Virus record (IMG/VR): IMGVR_UViG_3300033153_016045
Span: 1-47,071 of that record
Length of the DNA: 47,071 nucleotides
Reading direction: 5' to 3' (one strand)
Source: a virus
Shown: positions 1 to 8,558 of the stretch, piece after piece
Layout: every line of letters begins with the position of its first letter
Numbering within the stretch: the stretch's first letter is position 1
Translations under genes and position numbers: made by a program
Notes under the pieces: generated by a model
What the model was told of the DNA's origin: nothing
The model's input: only the letters and a program-made list of their open reading frames with translations
Database searches by the model: none

Positions 1-1026
1 ATGAAATGTGGCAGAAAAGCGATATCGGCAAACAAAATTAGAAAAATTGAAGAGTTGAACAAAAAAGGAATGATACAGCGAGATATTGGAAAGATTTTAA
101 ATATTACAGGTGGTACTGTTGGTAGATATTTGAGACGACAAAAAATATATATCAAAAATAATCCTGGGCAAAAATCGATGCTGACACAACAAAATAAAAT
201 TATTATTGATTTTCTTGTGAGACAAAGTTGGACAAGCAAAAAAATTGCCAACTATCTTGGTATTCCTTGGTACGTTGTCAGTTATTATCAGAGAAAAAAC
301 AAAATAAAAAGAGTCGATAAATTTCATTTTAATAATGAACAAAGACAGATCATAAAAAGAATGCGATTAGAAGGAGACACTTATCGTGGAATTGCAAAAA
401 CAATAAAAGAAAACCAAAACACGGTAGCCGATTATTGCCAAAAAAAGAAGATATTCCCAATACAAGAAGATATTCCCGAAGGATATAAAAAATGTTCTCA
501 ATGTGGAAAAATAAAATTATTTTCAGAATATGGAAAGTGCAAAGGATTTAAAAATGAAATAAGGCCATATTGTAAAAAATGCCATAAGAAAAAACGCAGT
601 ACTCCTGAAGTAAAAGCCGCTAGAGCTAAAAAGCAAAGATGTAGACGCCGCGAAGATTTAAGATTTCAACTAGATGAGGCTATGAGTTCTGCTATAAGAA
701 AAGCTCTTGCTGGCCAAAAAAATGGATATAAATGGGAGACGCTAGTACATTATAGTTTAGATGATTTAATGAAACATCTGGAAAAGCAATTTCTAAAAAA
801 CATGAATTGGAATAATCACGGAAAAGAGAAAGGACAATGGAGCATAGATCATATTATTCCTAAATCGCGATTTAATTATGAAAAAGCAACAGATATTGAT
901 TTTCAAAGATGTTGGGCCTTGGAAAATCTTAAACCGATGTGGCACAGCAAAAATATAGCAAAAAGCAATAAAATTAAAAAACCATTCCAGCCATGTTTAA
1001 AAATAGAGATCAATAGTACTAGTTAG
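1..1026 (+). CDS. HNH endonuclease with helix-turn-helix N-terminus
   Basis: The 341-residue protein begins with lysine-rich helix-turn-helix-like segments (about residues 8-45 and 65-95, each with an 'IGKIL' or 'IANYLG' type recognition-helix pattern). A zinc-finger-like CSQC...CKKC pair follows near residues 160-195, and the C-terminal HNH core contains WSIDHIIPKS and a LENLKPMW segment. This is the architecture of a free-standing phage homing-type nuclease. It lies 8 bp upstream of the small terminase gene; HNH proteins next to terminase can also assist packaging (HK97 gp74 is the known case). The DNA is much more A+T-rich than the terminase genes, which suggests separate acquisition. Its 5' end coincides with the window edge, so any upstream extension is not visible. 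Confidence 0.85.
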   Translation: MKCGRKAISANKIRKIEELNKKGMIQRDIGKILNITGGTVGRYLRRQKIYIKNNPGQKSMLTQQNKIIIDFLVRQSWTSKKIANYLGIPWYVVSYYQRKNKIKRVDKFHFNNEQRQIIKRMRLEGDTYRGIAKTIKENQNTVADYCQKKKIFPIQEDIPEGYKKCSQCGKIKLFSEYGKCKGFKNEIRPYCKKCHKKKRSTPEVKAARAKKQRCRRREDLRFQLDEAMSSAIRKALAGQKNGYKWETLVHYSLDDLMKHLEKQFLKNMNWNNHGKEKGQWSIDHIIPKSRFNYEKATDIDFQRCWALENLKPMWHSKNIAKSNKIKKPFQPCLKIEINSTS

Positions 1027-1034
1027 GAGAAAAA

Positions 1035-1487
1035 ATGCCAGGACCGAGTCCAGCACCAACAGCACTTAAATTGCTAAAAGGTGTCAAACCATATCGGATC
1101 AACCAGGCCGAGCCGAAACCGAAATCAGTAAGCGGCAATATCCCAGCAGGCTGGGCGTTATGGATGTCGGACATAGCGAAACGATTTTGGAAACGAAATG
1201 CTCCAAGAATTGCGAGTGCAGGAATTCTGACCGAGGCGGATCTTGATAGTTTTCGAATTCTTTGCGAGCTCTACGCCAGCTGGATTCAGATCACCAACAA
1301 GATTCGCAAAATTGGTGAAACTTATGAAACCGGGACCATGTGGAAAAAAAGGCCCGAAGTATCAATAAGAGAAGATTTGGAGAAACGGCTCTTATCATAT
1401 CTTCAGCAATTTGGTATGATGCCTTCGGGCAGAAGCAGAATAGCGTTGCCGCCCCAAATACCGGAAGATGATGATGATCTGGACTAA
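1035..1487 (+). CDS. terS: Terminase small subunit, P27 family
   Basis: The 150-residue product starts MPGPSPAPTALKLLKG, the characteristic opening of P27-type small terminases, which bind phage DNA and present it to the packaging motor. A TAGGAGAAAAA ribosome-binding site precedes the ATG. The central helical segment (about 45-130) carries the usual 'ADLDSFRILCELYASW' pattern, quoted here only in part. Length is typical for the family. The stop codon overlaps the start of the large subunit by one base, implying translational coupling. Confidence 0.9.
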   Translation: MPGPSPAPTALKLLKGVKPYRINQAEPKPKSVSGNIPAGWALWMSDIAKRFWKRNAPRIASAGILTEADLDSFRILCELYASWIQITNKIRKIGETYETGTMWKKRPEVSIREDLEKRLLSYLQQFGMMPSGRSRIALPPQIPEDDDDLD

Positions 1488-3148
1488 TGTTTGATAAACA
1501 GCTTGCCGAGAAAGCTTGTAACTTTTTTCCAAAGTACTTGAGGCATACCAAAGGACGGTGGGCCGGGGAACGGTTTGAATTATTGCCCTGGCAAAAAGAC
1601 CTTATAAAAAAACTCTTTGGCACGATAAAAGCCGATGGGTATCGGCAATATAATTTTGTGTATTGTGAGATCCCCAAAAAGAACGGGAAAAGTGAAATCG
1701 CCGCAGGGATCGCTTTGAAACTATTATTTGCCGATCACGAAGCCGGTGCCGAGATCTACTCGGCGGCCAGTGATCGCGACCAAGCGAGTATAGTATTTAA
1801 TGTTGCCGCCCAAATGATACGTTATAATCGTGTCCTTGCAAATAAATGCAAAATTATCGATTCAACGAAAAGAATTATTCACAACAATGGATCTGTCTAT
1901 AGAGCTTTATCTGCGGAAGCTTTCAGCAAAGCTGGATATAATGTTCATGGTGTGATTTTTGACGAGCTTCATACTCAGCCCAATAGGGATCTCTGGGACG
2001 TGCTTACTCAAGGAGCAGGTGATGCAAGGCGACAACCTGTATTTTTTGCGATCACTACCGCAGGTTATGACCGAAATTCAATATGTTGGGAAATCCATGA
2101 ATATGCTCGCCAGGTGCGAGATGGAATCATAGAAGATCCGACCTTTTTGCCAGTTCTTTATTATGCGGAAGAGGAGGCAGATTGGAAAGATCAGAAAGTG
2201 TGGGAATCCTGCAATCCTTCTTTATCGACATTATATGATGATGATAGAGGAATAATTGATATCTCAAAAGTCAAGCAAGCCTGTCGAAAAGCACAGGATT
2301 CACCGGCACTTGAGAATAGTTTCCGGCGTCTGCGATTGAATCAATGGGTAAAACAAGAGACACGCTATATTCCCATGGATAAATGGCGAGGTCAATGTGC
2401 TGAGTCATTCGATCCGGATATGTTGCTCGGACTCGATTGCTACGGCGGCCTGGATCTAGCCTCCATCACGGACCTGGCGGCGTTCCTCTTACTTTTCGAA
2501 GTGGATGGCCTGACCTACTGTTTGCCGAAGTTCTGGATTCCGGAGAAAAATATTGAAAAGCGTTGCCGCCGGGATCGCGTGCCTTATGACATATGGGTGC
2601 GACAGGGATATATCACGGCTACGCCCGGAAGTACGATTGATTATGACTACATCGAAAACGAGATTGAAGAATTAGGCAAAATGTACAAAATACAGGAAAT
2701 CGCCTTTGATCGGTGGGGATCGGCACAGATCATCCCGCACCTGGAGATGATGGGATTTACTGTTTTGATGTTCGGCCAGGGTTGGAAATCCATGAGCAAC
2801 CCGACGAAAGCCATGTTGCGTGAAATTCTAAATGGAACACTCCGGCACAATAACAATCCTGTATTGACCTGGATGGCGGACAATCTCATGGTAATGACTG
2901 ATGCCGCAGCCAACGTAAAACCCGATAAAGAGAAATCCACAGAGAAGATCGATGGCATTACAGCCCTGATTATGGCTCTGGACCGAGTTATTATTCATCA
3001 ACCGCAAGAAAGCGTATATGCAAAGAGAGGTATTATCACGATTGGCGGAGAAGAAAAAGAAAAAAAGGAAGTGGAAGAGAAAGAGCCGAAAACAAAAAAG
3101 ATGACCATAGACGAAGTGCTTAAAAAAAGATATAGGAAACCCACTTGA
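1487..3148 (+). CDS. terL: Terminase large subunit (ATPase and nuclease)
   Basis: The 553-residue protein is the DNA-packaging motor. The Walker A-like PKKNGKS is at about residues 63-69 and the Walker B VIFDE at about 156-160, followed by LHTQ. A C-terminal RNase H-like nuclease domain begins near residue 316 with GGLDLASITD, and further acidic residues lie in the DRWGS and MTDAAANVKPDK segments. Length fits the Terminase_1/HK97-like group. The tail after residue 520 is a charged Lys/Glu stretch. The gene is coupled to the small subunit through a TAATG overlap. Confidence 0.95.
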   Translation: MFDKQLAEKACNFFPKYLRHTKGRWAGERFELLPWQKDLIKKLFGTIKADGYRQYNFVYCEIPKKNGKSEIAAGIALKLLFADHEAGAEIYSAASDRDQASIVFNVAAQMIRYNRVLANKCKIIDSTKRIIHNNGSVYRALSAEAFSKAGYNVHGVIFDELHTQPNRDLWDVLTQGAGDARRQPVFFAITTAGYDRNSICWEIHEYARQVRDGIIEDPTFLPVLYYAEEEADWKDQKVWESCNPSLSTLYDDDRGIIDISKVKQACRKAQDSPALENSFRRLRLNQWVKQETRYIPMDKWRGQCAESFDPDMLLGLDCYGGLDLASITDLAAFLLLFEVDGLTYCLPKFWIPEKNIEKRCRRDRVPYDIWVRQGYITATPGSTIDYDYIENEIEELGKMYKIQEIAFDRWGSAQIIPHLEMMGFTVLMFGQGWKSMSNPTKAMLREILNGTLRHNNNPVLTWMADNLMVMTDAAANVKPDKEKSTEKIDGITALIMALDRVIIHQPQESVYAKRGIITIGGEEKEKKEVEEKEPKTKKMTIDEVLKKRYRKPT

Positions 3149-3189
3149 TAAATTTGCAATTTTATGTTAAATATAAACTATCCCCTGGA

Positions 3190-3208
3190 GCACCGGAACA
3201 CCCCGGCC
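3190..3208 (+). repeat. 19-bp GC-rich motif, copy 1 (upstream of portal)
   Basis: The motif gcaccggaacaccccggcc sits just before the portal ribosome-binding site. A second copy with two C-to-T differences is at 5891-5909, where it forms the left side of the terminator before the protease gene. CCGG...CCGG can form a small hairpin. Both copies precede structural genes, so an mRNA-processing or regulatory role is possible but unproven. Confidence 0.6.
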
Positions 3209-3212
3209 CACC

Positions 3213-3227
3213 AGGAGGATACATATA
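3213..3227 (+). promoter_or_regulatory. AGGAGG ribosome-binding site serving an ATA start
   Basis: AGGAGG occupies 3213-3218 and is followed after six bases by ATA at 3225-3227, which opens the portal frame. No ATG, GTG or TTG exists in that frame between the stop at 3174-3176 and TTG at 3429, far inside conserved portal sequence. This site therefore decides the start. Confidence 0.65.
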
Positions 3228-5303
3228 AAACTTTTAAATAGACTTTCTAATTCTTTTAAAGCGTTTAGACTCAATTTTAGCCTTTCTGATCTGGATGATA
3301 TTCTCGACCGGCGACTTTACGGCCGTTCCACCGAATCAGGTATCAATATCAGCAATGACACGGCTCTGAATTATAGTGCTGTCTTTAATGCAGTCGCAAT
3401 CATCTCGGGCACTCTTGCGAGTCTTCCTTTGATTTTTTACCGCCGTCTGAATGAACGTGGTAAGGAACGTTTCACGGCCCATCCGCTTTACGATGTTTTG
3501 CACAATCTGGCCAACAGGGAAATGACAAGTTTTGTCTGGCGGGAAGTAAGCCAAGCGCATCTTTTATTGTGGGGCAATGTTTATTCCCAGATTATCAGAA
3601 ACAGAATCGGGCAGGTGATTGAACTGTGGCCCCTCAATCCAGCCGCCGTGGAAGTAAAGAGAGACGAAAACAATAAAATAATCTATGAAGTTACAGAAAA
3701 AAGCGGCAAACGGATCTTCCAAGCTGAAGAAATCCTGCATATCCCAGGATTGGGATACGATGGTAGAAAAGGTTATTCGGTTTTGACCATGGCCCGAGAA
3801 TCCATGGGGCTTGGGCTTGCGATGGAGACTTTTCAGGCACGGTTTTACGGGGCAGGCACACACATCGGTGGAGTATTGGAGCATCCGGGAAAACTCGGCG
3901 ACGAGGCACTCAAACATCTGCAGGAAAGTGTAAAAGAAGAATATGGCGGTTTATCAAAATCGCATGGTTTATTTGTCGCTGAAGAAGGTATGAAATATAA
4001 ACCCGTGGGTATGCCCTTAGAAGATGCGCAATTTCTTGAAAGTAAAGTATTTCAGATCGGTGAGATCGCTCGCTGGTTTAACCTGCCGCCCCATAAACTT
4101 AAAGAGCTCAGCAAAGCCACATTCAGCAACATCGAAGAGCAACAGATCGAATTTGTGCAAGACTCTATCCGCCCGTGGCTTGTGCGTTGGGAACAACACA
4201 TTGCATGGAAACTATTGTCCCGGGAAGAACGAAAGCGATTTTTTGCCGAGTTTTTGATCGGCGGGCTGCTGCGGGGCGATATGGAATCAAGAATGAAAGC
4301 TCTGGCAGTCCAACGACAAAACGGCATCATTACCGCGGATGAATGGCGATCACTCGAAAACATGAATCCCATGGGCGGAAGAGCCGGAAAGGCTATCTGG
4401 ATGCCGCTTAATATGTTGGATGTCAACTCACCTCTCCCAGAACCGAAACCGGAGAAAAAACCGGGAGAGGGAGAACAAGAGGGGAAAGCCTCTACTGATT
4501 ATGGGTTTCGTGTTGAGCCACGTTCTGTTGTGGCAAGAAGAAGGACTGCCAAAGCCTATAAAGCCGTATTCCGGGCCATGGAAAAAGAGATCCTTGCAAA
4601 AGAAATCCCTGCAATCAAAAAGATAGCCCGCAAAACGCTGAAAACCCGCGATTCAGGAGAATTTATTTATGCGATAGGTGAATTTTATACAGAATTTAAA
4701 AAATTCGTGCGGGAACGATTTGCTGGTGTATTTGCACAATATGGTGAGGCGATCTATCCGCTGGCTGCCGATGAAATAGGGGCGAGCCCGGATCTTACCG
4801 ATGAATACAAAGCTTATTTGGCCGAATATACCGATCATTCAACAAACCGCTATATTGAGAGCTCCCGGGGACAGTTAAAGGCGGTAGTGTTGAAACATCG
4901 AGAAAATGATGCTGTAAAGGAGATTGAGAAGCGTCTTGCAGAGTGGGAGGAAAGGCGTCCGGATAAAGTTGCGGACTTGGAAACAGTAAATGGCGAATCG
5001 GGGACGGCAAGCTTTGTATATCTGGCTGGTGGTTTTCGTACCGAGTGGGTTACATTCGATAAATCTTGTCCGTATTGCGAGAGTTTAAACGGGAAAACGG
5101 TCAGTCAGGGAATGAATTTTATTAATGCTGGGGAATCCTTTCAACCCGATGGAGCGGAAAGCCCATTGATCGTAACGCAGAATATCAGTCATCCGGCAGC
5201 ACACCAGGGGTGTGATTGTAGTGTGCAGGCAAGCTTCATGAGATCAGCGAGAAAGAGTACCGAAAAAGTGGCCGCCCCTAATCAGGAATCCAAGCATGGT
5301 TGA
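3225..5303 (+). CDS. Portal protein fused to a MuF-like minor head domain
   Basis: HK97-type portals form the dodecameric ring at the capsid vertex through which DNA passes. From the proposed ATA start the protein is 692 residues. Portal sequence runs to about residue 420 and includes ALNYSAVFNAVAIISGTLASL near the N-terminus and FNLPPHKLKEL in the middle. After a linker rich in Pro, Glu and Lys, residues about 460-690 are MuF-like: an FRTEWVTFDKSCPYCESLNG segment and a terminal HPAAHQGCDC motif, as in Mu gpF-type minor head proteins. The first conventional start (TTG 3429) would remove about 68 residues of conserved N-terminus. A misassembled base or +1 frameshift from a short ORF at 3164 is the alternative to a genuine ATA start. 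Confidence 0.85.
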   Translation: MKLLNRLSNSFKAFRLNFSLSDLDDILDRRLYGRSTESGINISNDTALNYSAVFNAVAIISGTLASLPLIFYRRLNERGKERFTAHPLYDVLHNLANREMTSFVWREVSQAHLLLWGNVYSQIIRNRIGQVIELWPLNPAAVEVKRDENNKIIYEVTEKSGKRIFQAEEILHIPGLGYDGRKGYSVLTMARESMGLGLAMETFQARFYGAGTHIGGVLEHPGKLGDEALKHLQESVKEEYGGLSKSHGLFVAEEGMKYKPVGMPLEDAQFLESKVFQIGEIARWFNLPPHKLKELSKATFSNIEEQQIEFVQDSIRPWLVRWEQHIAWKLLSREERKRFFAEFLIGGLLRGDMESRMKALAVQRQNGIITADEWRSLENMNPMGGRAGKAIWMPLNMLDVNSPLPEPKPEKKPGEGEQEGKASTDYGFRVEPRSVVARRRTAKAYKAVFRAMEKEILAKEIPAIKKIARKTLKTRDSGEFIYAIGEFYTEFKKFVRERFAGVFAQYGEAIYPLAADEIGASPDLTDEYKAYLAEYTDHSTNRYIESSRGQLKAVVLKHRENDAVKEIEKRLAEWEERRPDKVADLETVNGESGTASFVYLAGGFRTEWVTFDKSCPYCESLNGKTVSQGMNFINAGESFQPDGAESPLIVTQNISHPAAHQGCDCSVQASFMRSARKSTEKVAAPNQESKHG

Positions 5304-5430
5304 AAAAATCGATGTAGACGGTGTAACATCTAAAGTGCAGAATGCTATCATGGGAGGAATTATCAAGAGCATCCGACAGAGCAAGGATGAACGGGAGATA
5401 GTGGAAATTATTATAATGGATGTAGCATGA
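5296..5430 (+). CDS. Small hypothetical protein (44 aa)
   Basis: The ATG overlaps the last codons of the portal gene, giving MVEKIDVDGVTSKVQNAI followed by a hydrophobic ending EIIIMDVA. The family is not recognised. Tight overlap with the portal stop and absence of any other use for this DNA support it as a real small late gene. Its function is unknown. Confidence 0.5.
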   Translation: MVEKIDVDGVTSKVQNAIMGGIIKSIRQSKDEREIVEIIIMDVA

Positions 5431-5431
5431 C

Positions 5432-5602
5432 ATGATGAAGATGACTGCGATGACGATCTGTGCAAACAAGGGGCTGATTGACAACATGAAGGCAATGGCC
5501 TTGGAGTTGGCCGAGATGTATGAAGGAAATATCAAAATCGAAATTAATACGAATGCGTTAAATGGGCTTGTAAAAATACAGATAACGGAGTACGATGTTT
5601 AA
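5432..5602 (+). CDS. Small hypothetical protein (56 aa)
   Basis: The frame starts with ATGATGAAG one base after the preceding stop and encodes a 56-residue product containing ALELAEMYEGNIKIEINTNA. There is no clear ribosome-binding site apart from likely coupling to the upstream small gene. The beta-strand-like C-terminus (LVKIQITEYDV) looks protein-like. No family is recognised. Confidence 0.45.
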   Translation: MMKMTAMTICANKGLIDNMKAMALELAEMYEGNIKIEINTNALNGLVKIQITEYDV

Positions 5603-5630
5603 CGGGGTTATACTAATGGCCATCCACGCA

Positions 5631-5725
5631 GAGAAACCCACGGGTGCTGAGCGAGCCAGGGAGGAAGAGAAACCCAACTCAATAGAGCGAGCCACGTGGC
5701 CGGAGAAACCCACCAAAAGAGAGCG
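5631..5725 (+). repeat. Alternating 18-bp tandem repeat, cluster 1
   Basis: GAGAAACCCA occurs at 5631, 5667 and 5703. GAGCGAGCCA occurs at 5649 and 5685, with GAGCG at 5721. The two motifs alternate every 18 bases exactly, so the full period is 36. The spacers between them are unrelated 8-mers. Read in one frame it gives a hexapeptide pattern xEKPxx/xERAxx within a 61-codon ORF (5595-5780) of doubtful reality. Confidence 0.75.
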
Positions 5726-5727
5726 GA

Positions 5728-5749
5728 GGGGCTGTTTGAAAACGGCCCC
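5728..5749 (+). other. Perfect-stem hairpin
   Basis: GGGGC (5728-5732) pairs with GCCCC (5745-5749). Inside it GTTT pairs with AAAC across a two-base loop. There is no T-run on the plus side, so it is not a classical terminator for plus-strand transcripts. It directly follows the first repeat cluster. Confidence 0.5.
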
Positions 5750-5776
5750 CACTTATATCCCCTGCCAAATTAGCAC

Positions 5777-5802
5777 TTGACAAAATAGATGATATATATA
5801 AA
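5777..5802 (+). promoter_or_regulatory. Possible sigma70-like promoter
   Basis: A perfect TTGACA lies at 5777-5782 and TATAAA at 5797-5802, in a very A+T-rich stretch. The 14-bp spacing is shorter than the 16-18 optimum, so this is a weak call. A transcript from here would cross repeat cluster 2 and meet the terminator at 5901-5936. Confidence 0.35.
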
Positions 5803-5814
5803 TATAAAGTGTAG

Positions 5815-5855
5815 GAGCGAGCCAGTAGAAAAGAGAAACCCACGTCCGCCGAGCG
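5815..5855 (+). repeat. Alternating 18-bp tandem repeat, cluster 2
   Basis: GAGCGAGCCA (5815), GAGAAACCCA (5833) and GAGCG (5851) repeat the same two motifs with the same 18-base spacing as cluster 1, about 90 bp downstream. No ORF start serves this copy; a TAG lies immediately before it in the relevant frame. The 5603-5949 interval therefore holds repeats, a hairpin, a possible promoter and a terminator, but no gene I can support. Confidence 0.7.
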
Positions 5856-5900
5856 TTCTTTAAAAAATTAATTTTGTTTTATTAGTCAGAGTACCGGAAT

Positions 5901-5936
5901 ACCCCGGCCTGCCGATTGATGGGCCGGGGTTTTTTA
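5901..5936 (+). terminator. Rho-independent terminator
   Basis: ACCCCGGCC (5901-5909) pairs with GGCCGGGGT (5922-5930) around a 12-base loop, followed by a T-run to 5935. It lies 14 bp before the prohead protease start, so either the protease-capsid transcript starts beyond it or the terminator is leaky and tunes head-gene expression. Confidence 0.85.
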
Positions 5937-5949
5937 TTTGGAGGTTATT

Positions 5950-7239
5950 ATGCCATTGCCAAAACCAAAAGATGGAGAAAAACAGGATGATTTTATAAAA
6001 AGATGCATGTCCAGCGAGGCAATGAAAAAAGAATTTCCCGATAGCGATCAACGCCTGGCTGTGTGTTTTCAAAAATGGCGGGACAAGGACAAAAAAGATA
6101 TGGAACCGGGAGAACTGAGAGGGGCGCTCCCTTACAAAGACAAGGGAGCGGCAGATGAGGGCACATCATGGAATGGACCGAAAGAGGTGGCAGCCGCAGA
6201 GGTTGATGACCTAAAAATTATGTGTGCTTGGGTTGATCCTGAACAAACAGATACCAAGCAAGGTTATAAACTTCCTCATCATAGAAACTCAGATAAAAAA
6301 GCGGTCTGGAAAGGCGTGAGTGCCGCCGGCGCCGTTATTATGGGGGCTCGCGGGGGAGCCGACATTCCTGATTCGGATATTCCGGCTGTGAAAAAACATT
6401 TGGGTCGTCATTATGCCCATTGGGACAAGACACCTCCTTGGGAAAGCAAAGAAAGCAAATCGGATCAAAAACAAATGTCGATAACCAATGGGAACATCGA
6501 GAGGCGTTATTTAAAGGATATGGAACTGCGCCTTGTTGATGGGGAGGATGAGAATGTCATCACCGGATATGCCGCAGTATTTGATAAATACAGCGAGGAC
6601 CTGGGATGGTTTAAAGAGAAGATCAAGAAGGGTGCCTTCAGCAAGACAATTAAAGAAAATGATATCCGTGCGTTGATCAATCATAATCCGGACCTGATTA
6701 TCGGGCGAACCAAGAATAAAACTCTCAAACTCTGGGAGGATGATAAAGGTCTGGGCTTTGAGGTCAAATTGCCTGATACTTCTTATGCCAAGGATCTAAC
6801 CGAAAGCATCAAGCGTAAGGATATCACCCAAAACTCTTTCGGATTCCAGATGATTAAGGATGAATGGTCCAAGGATGGGAAAAAGCGGCTTTTAAAAGAG
6901 GTGAAACTTTTTGACATCTCCCCGGTCACCTTCCCGGCGTACAAACAGACAAGCGTAAAAATGCGGTTGCATGAAATAGGTATAGATTTTGAAGCCCTGA
7001 ATCTGGCCTTTATTCGGGCAGAGAGGGGCATCATAACCGATTCGGACGTGGATCTATTCCACTCGACAATAGAGATTCTCAAACGCTATATTCCTGCCGA
7101 GGAGGAGCCGCTCATTGAGATCGTAGAAGATCCTGAGCACTCCGCCGCTTTGGAAGAGCCGGAACCGATTTCCACTCAAGTAAAAGTTAGGGTGGCGGAT
7201 ATGGTAATCAAAAAATATCTAGGAGAAAGACATGGCTAA
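5950..7239 (+). CDS. Prohead protease (HK97/S78 type) with N-terminal extension
   Basis: The maturation protease cleaves scaffold and capsid N-termini during head assembly. The ATG at 5950 is chosen because GGAGG ends six bases upstream; an in-frame TTG lies at 5938. Residues 1-150 form an extension with a FPDSDQRLAVCFQKW segment and a YKLPHH...GARGG...HLGRHYAHW domain seen in many phage protease fusions. The S78 core occupies about 170-340, with VITGYAAVFDKYS, INHNPDLIIGRT and the catalytic-serine region ITQNSFGFQM. The last eight bases overlap the capsid gene. Confidence 0.9.
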   Translation: MPLPKPKDGEKQDDFIKRCMSSEAMKKEFPDSDQRLAVCFQKWRDKDKKDMEPGELRGALPYKDKGAADEGTSWNGPKEVAAAEVDDLKIMCAWVDPEQTDTKQGYKLPHHRNSDKKAVWKGVSAAGAVIMGARGGADIPDSDIPAVKKHLGRHYAHWDKTPPWESKESKSDQKQMSITNGNIERRYLKDMELRLVDGEDENVITGYAAVFDKYSEDLGWFKEKIKKGAFSKTIKENDIRALINHNPDLIIGRTKNKTLKLWEDDKGLGFEVKLPDTSYAKDLTESIKRKDITQNSFGFQMIKDEWSKDGKKRLLKEVKLFDISPVTFPAYKQTSVKMRLHEIGIDFEALNLAFIRAERGIITDSDVDLFHSTIEILKRYIPAEEEPLIEIVEDPEHSAALEEPEPISTQVKVRVADMVIKKYLGERHG

Positions 7240-8548
7240 AGAGAATTTGATAGAGGAGCTTAAAATCCTCAGCGAGCAGATCGAGGAGATCCGCAACAAG
7301 GAAGAGCCGACAGCAGAGGATTATAAGAAGCTGGATGAGCTTTGCGATCAGGTTGAGGAGATTAACAACAAGCTTGAGATCGAGGAAAGGGTACGTGGGG
7401 TTACGGCATCTCTCAATCAGCCCACAAGCCAGCCCGCCGGGCTGGAAGATCCGAATGCAGGCGAGCAAAAAGGGTTTAGCAGCTTCGGTGAATACCTTCA
7501 GGCCGTAGCCCGGGCGTCTTCGCCCGTGGGCATGGAGATCGGAGGCAAGCCCTGCGGTGTAGTCGACAAACGGCTTCTTATCGCACAACAAGAACTCCGT
7601 TCTACCGGTCTTGAGGGATCCACACCCAGCCTGGGCGGTTTTCTGGTGCAGAAAGACTTTTCGACCCAGTTGATCACGAAGGCCCATGATACGTCGATCC
7701 TTTTTAACCGGGTTCGCAAGATCCCGATCAGCACCAATTCCAACGGCATCAAGATCCCTGGAGTTGACGAGACTTCCAGGGCAAACGGTTCCAGGTGGGG
7801 CGGTATCAGGATGTATTGGAAAGAAGAGGGAGGCACAAAAACAGCGAGCAAACCTAAATTCCTGCTGATCGAGATGGATCTGAAAAAGCTCATCGGCCTT
7901 TGTTATGCAACAGATGAACTTTTGCAGGATGCTTCGGCACTGGAAACAGTGATTCGAGAAGGATTTGCCGAGGAGATGGGATTTAAACTTGATGATGCGA
8001 TCATCAACGGCACTGGAGCTGGACAGCCGCTAGGTATACTCAACTCTGGCTGTCTCGTGACTGTATCAAAGGAAACAGGTCAGGCGGCAAATACCATTGT
8101 CTGGGAGAACATCAAGAAGATGTATGCTCGGCTGTGGGCGCGCAGTGTGCCTAATATGGTCTTCTTGCATAACCAGGACTGCCTACCGCAGATGATGAAC
8201 ATGAGTATGTCGGTCGGCACCGGTGGGGTTCCGGTTTGGATGCCGGCAGGGGGAGCATCAGGTAAACCGTACAATACAATATTCGGTCAACCGGCGATTC
8301 CCATCGAGCAGTGTCAAACTGTTGGCACCAAAGGTGATATTTACATGGCGGATTTGTCTCAGTATGTTTGTATCACGAAGGGCAACCTACAGACGGCTTC
8401 AAGTATTCACGTTCAATTCACGACCGATGAGACGGTGTTCCGGTTTGTATATCGGGTAGATGGGCAACCTCTGTGGAACGCAGCCCTGACTCCATATAAA
8501 GGCAGTAATACTCAAAGTCCGTTTGTTGCGTTAGCGGCAAGGACATAG
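7232..8548 (+). CDS. Major capsid protein, HK97 family
   Basis: The 438-residue protein has an N-terminal coiled-coil delta/scaffold-like domain (about 1-60, with ELKILSEQIEEIRNKEE) that the protease upstream would remove. The HK97-fold body follows, containing GGFLVQKDFSTQLI, a LCYATDELLQDASALE segment and the GQPLGILNSGCLV motif typical of the family. The start overlaps the protease stop, consistent with coupled, stoichiometric expression. Confidence 0.93.
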   Translation: MAKENLIEELKILSEQIEEIRNKEEPTAEDYKKLDELCDQVEEINNKLEIEERVRGVTASLNQPTSQPAGLEDPNAGEQKGFSSFGEYLQAVARASSPVGMEIGGKPCGVVDKRLLIAQQELRSTGLEGSTPSLGGFLVQKDFSTQLITKAHDTSILFNRVRKIPISTNSNGIKIPGVDETSRANGSRWGGIRMYWKEEGGTKTASKPKFLLIEMDLKKLIGLCYATDELLQDASALETVIREGFAEEMGFKLDDAIINGTGAGQPLGILNSGCLVTVSKETGQAANTIVWENIKKMYARLWARSVPNMVFLHNQDCLPQMMNMSMSVGTGGVPVWMPAGGASGKPYNTIFGQPAIPIEQCQTVGTKGDIYMADLSQYVCITKGNLQTASSIHVQFTTDETVFRFVYRVDGQPLWNAALTPYKGSNTQSPFVALAART

Positions 8549-8558
8549 GAGGAATAAA

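Noticed and set aside
5595-5780. 61-aa protein with EKP/ERA hexapeptide repeats
   Set aside because: No ribosome-binding site, and the second repeat cluster is in a different frame preceded by a stop, so the DNA repeat is more likely the conserved feature. Not fully excluded.
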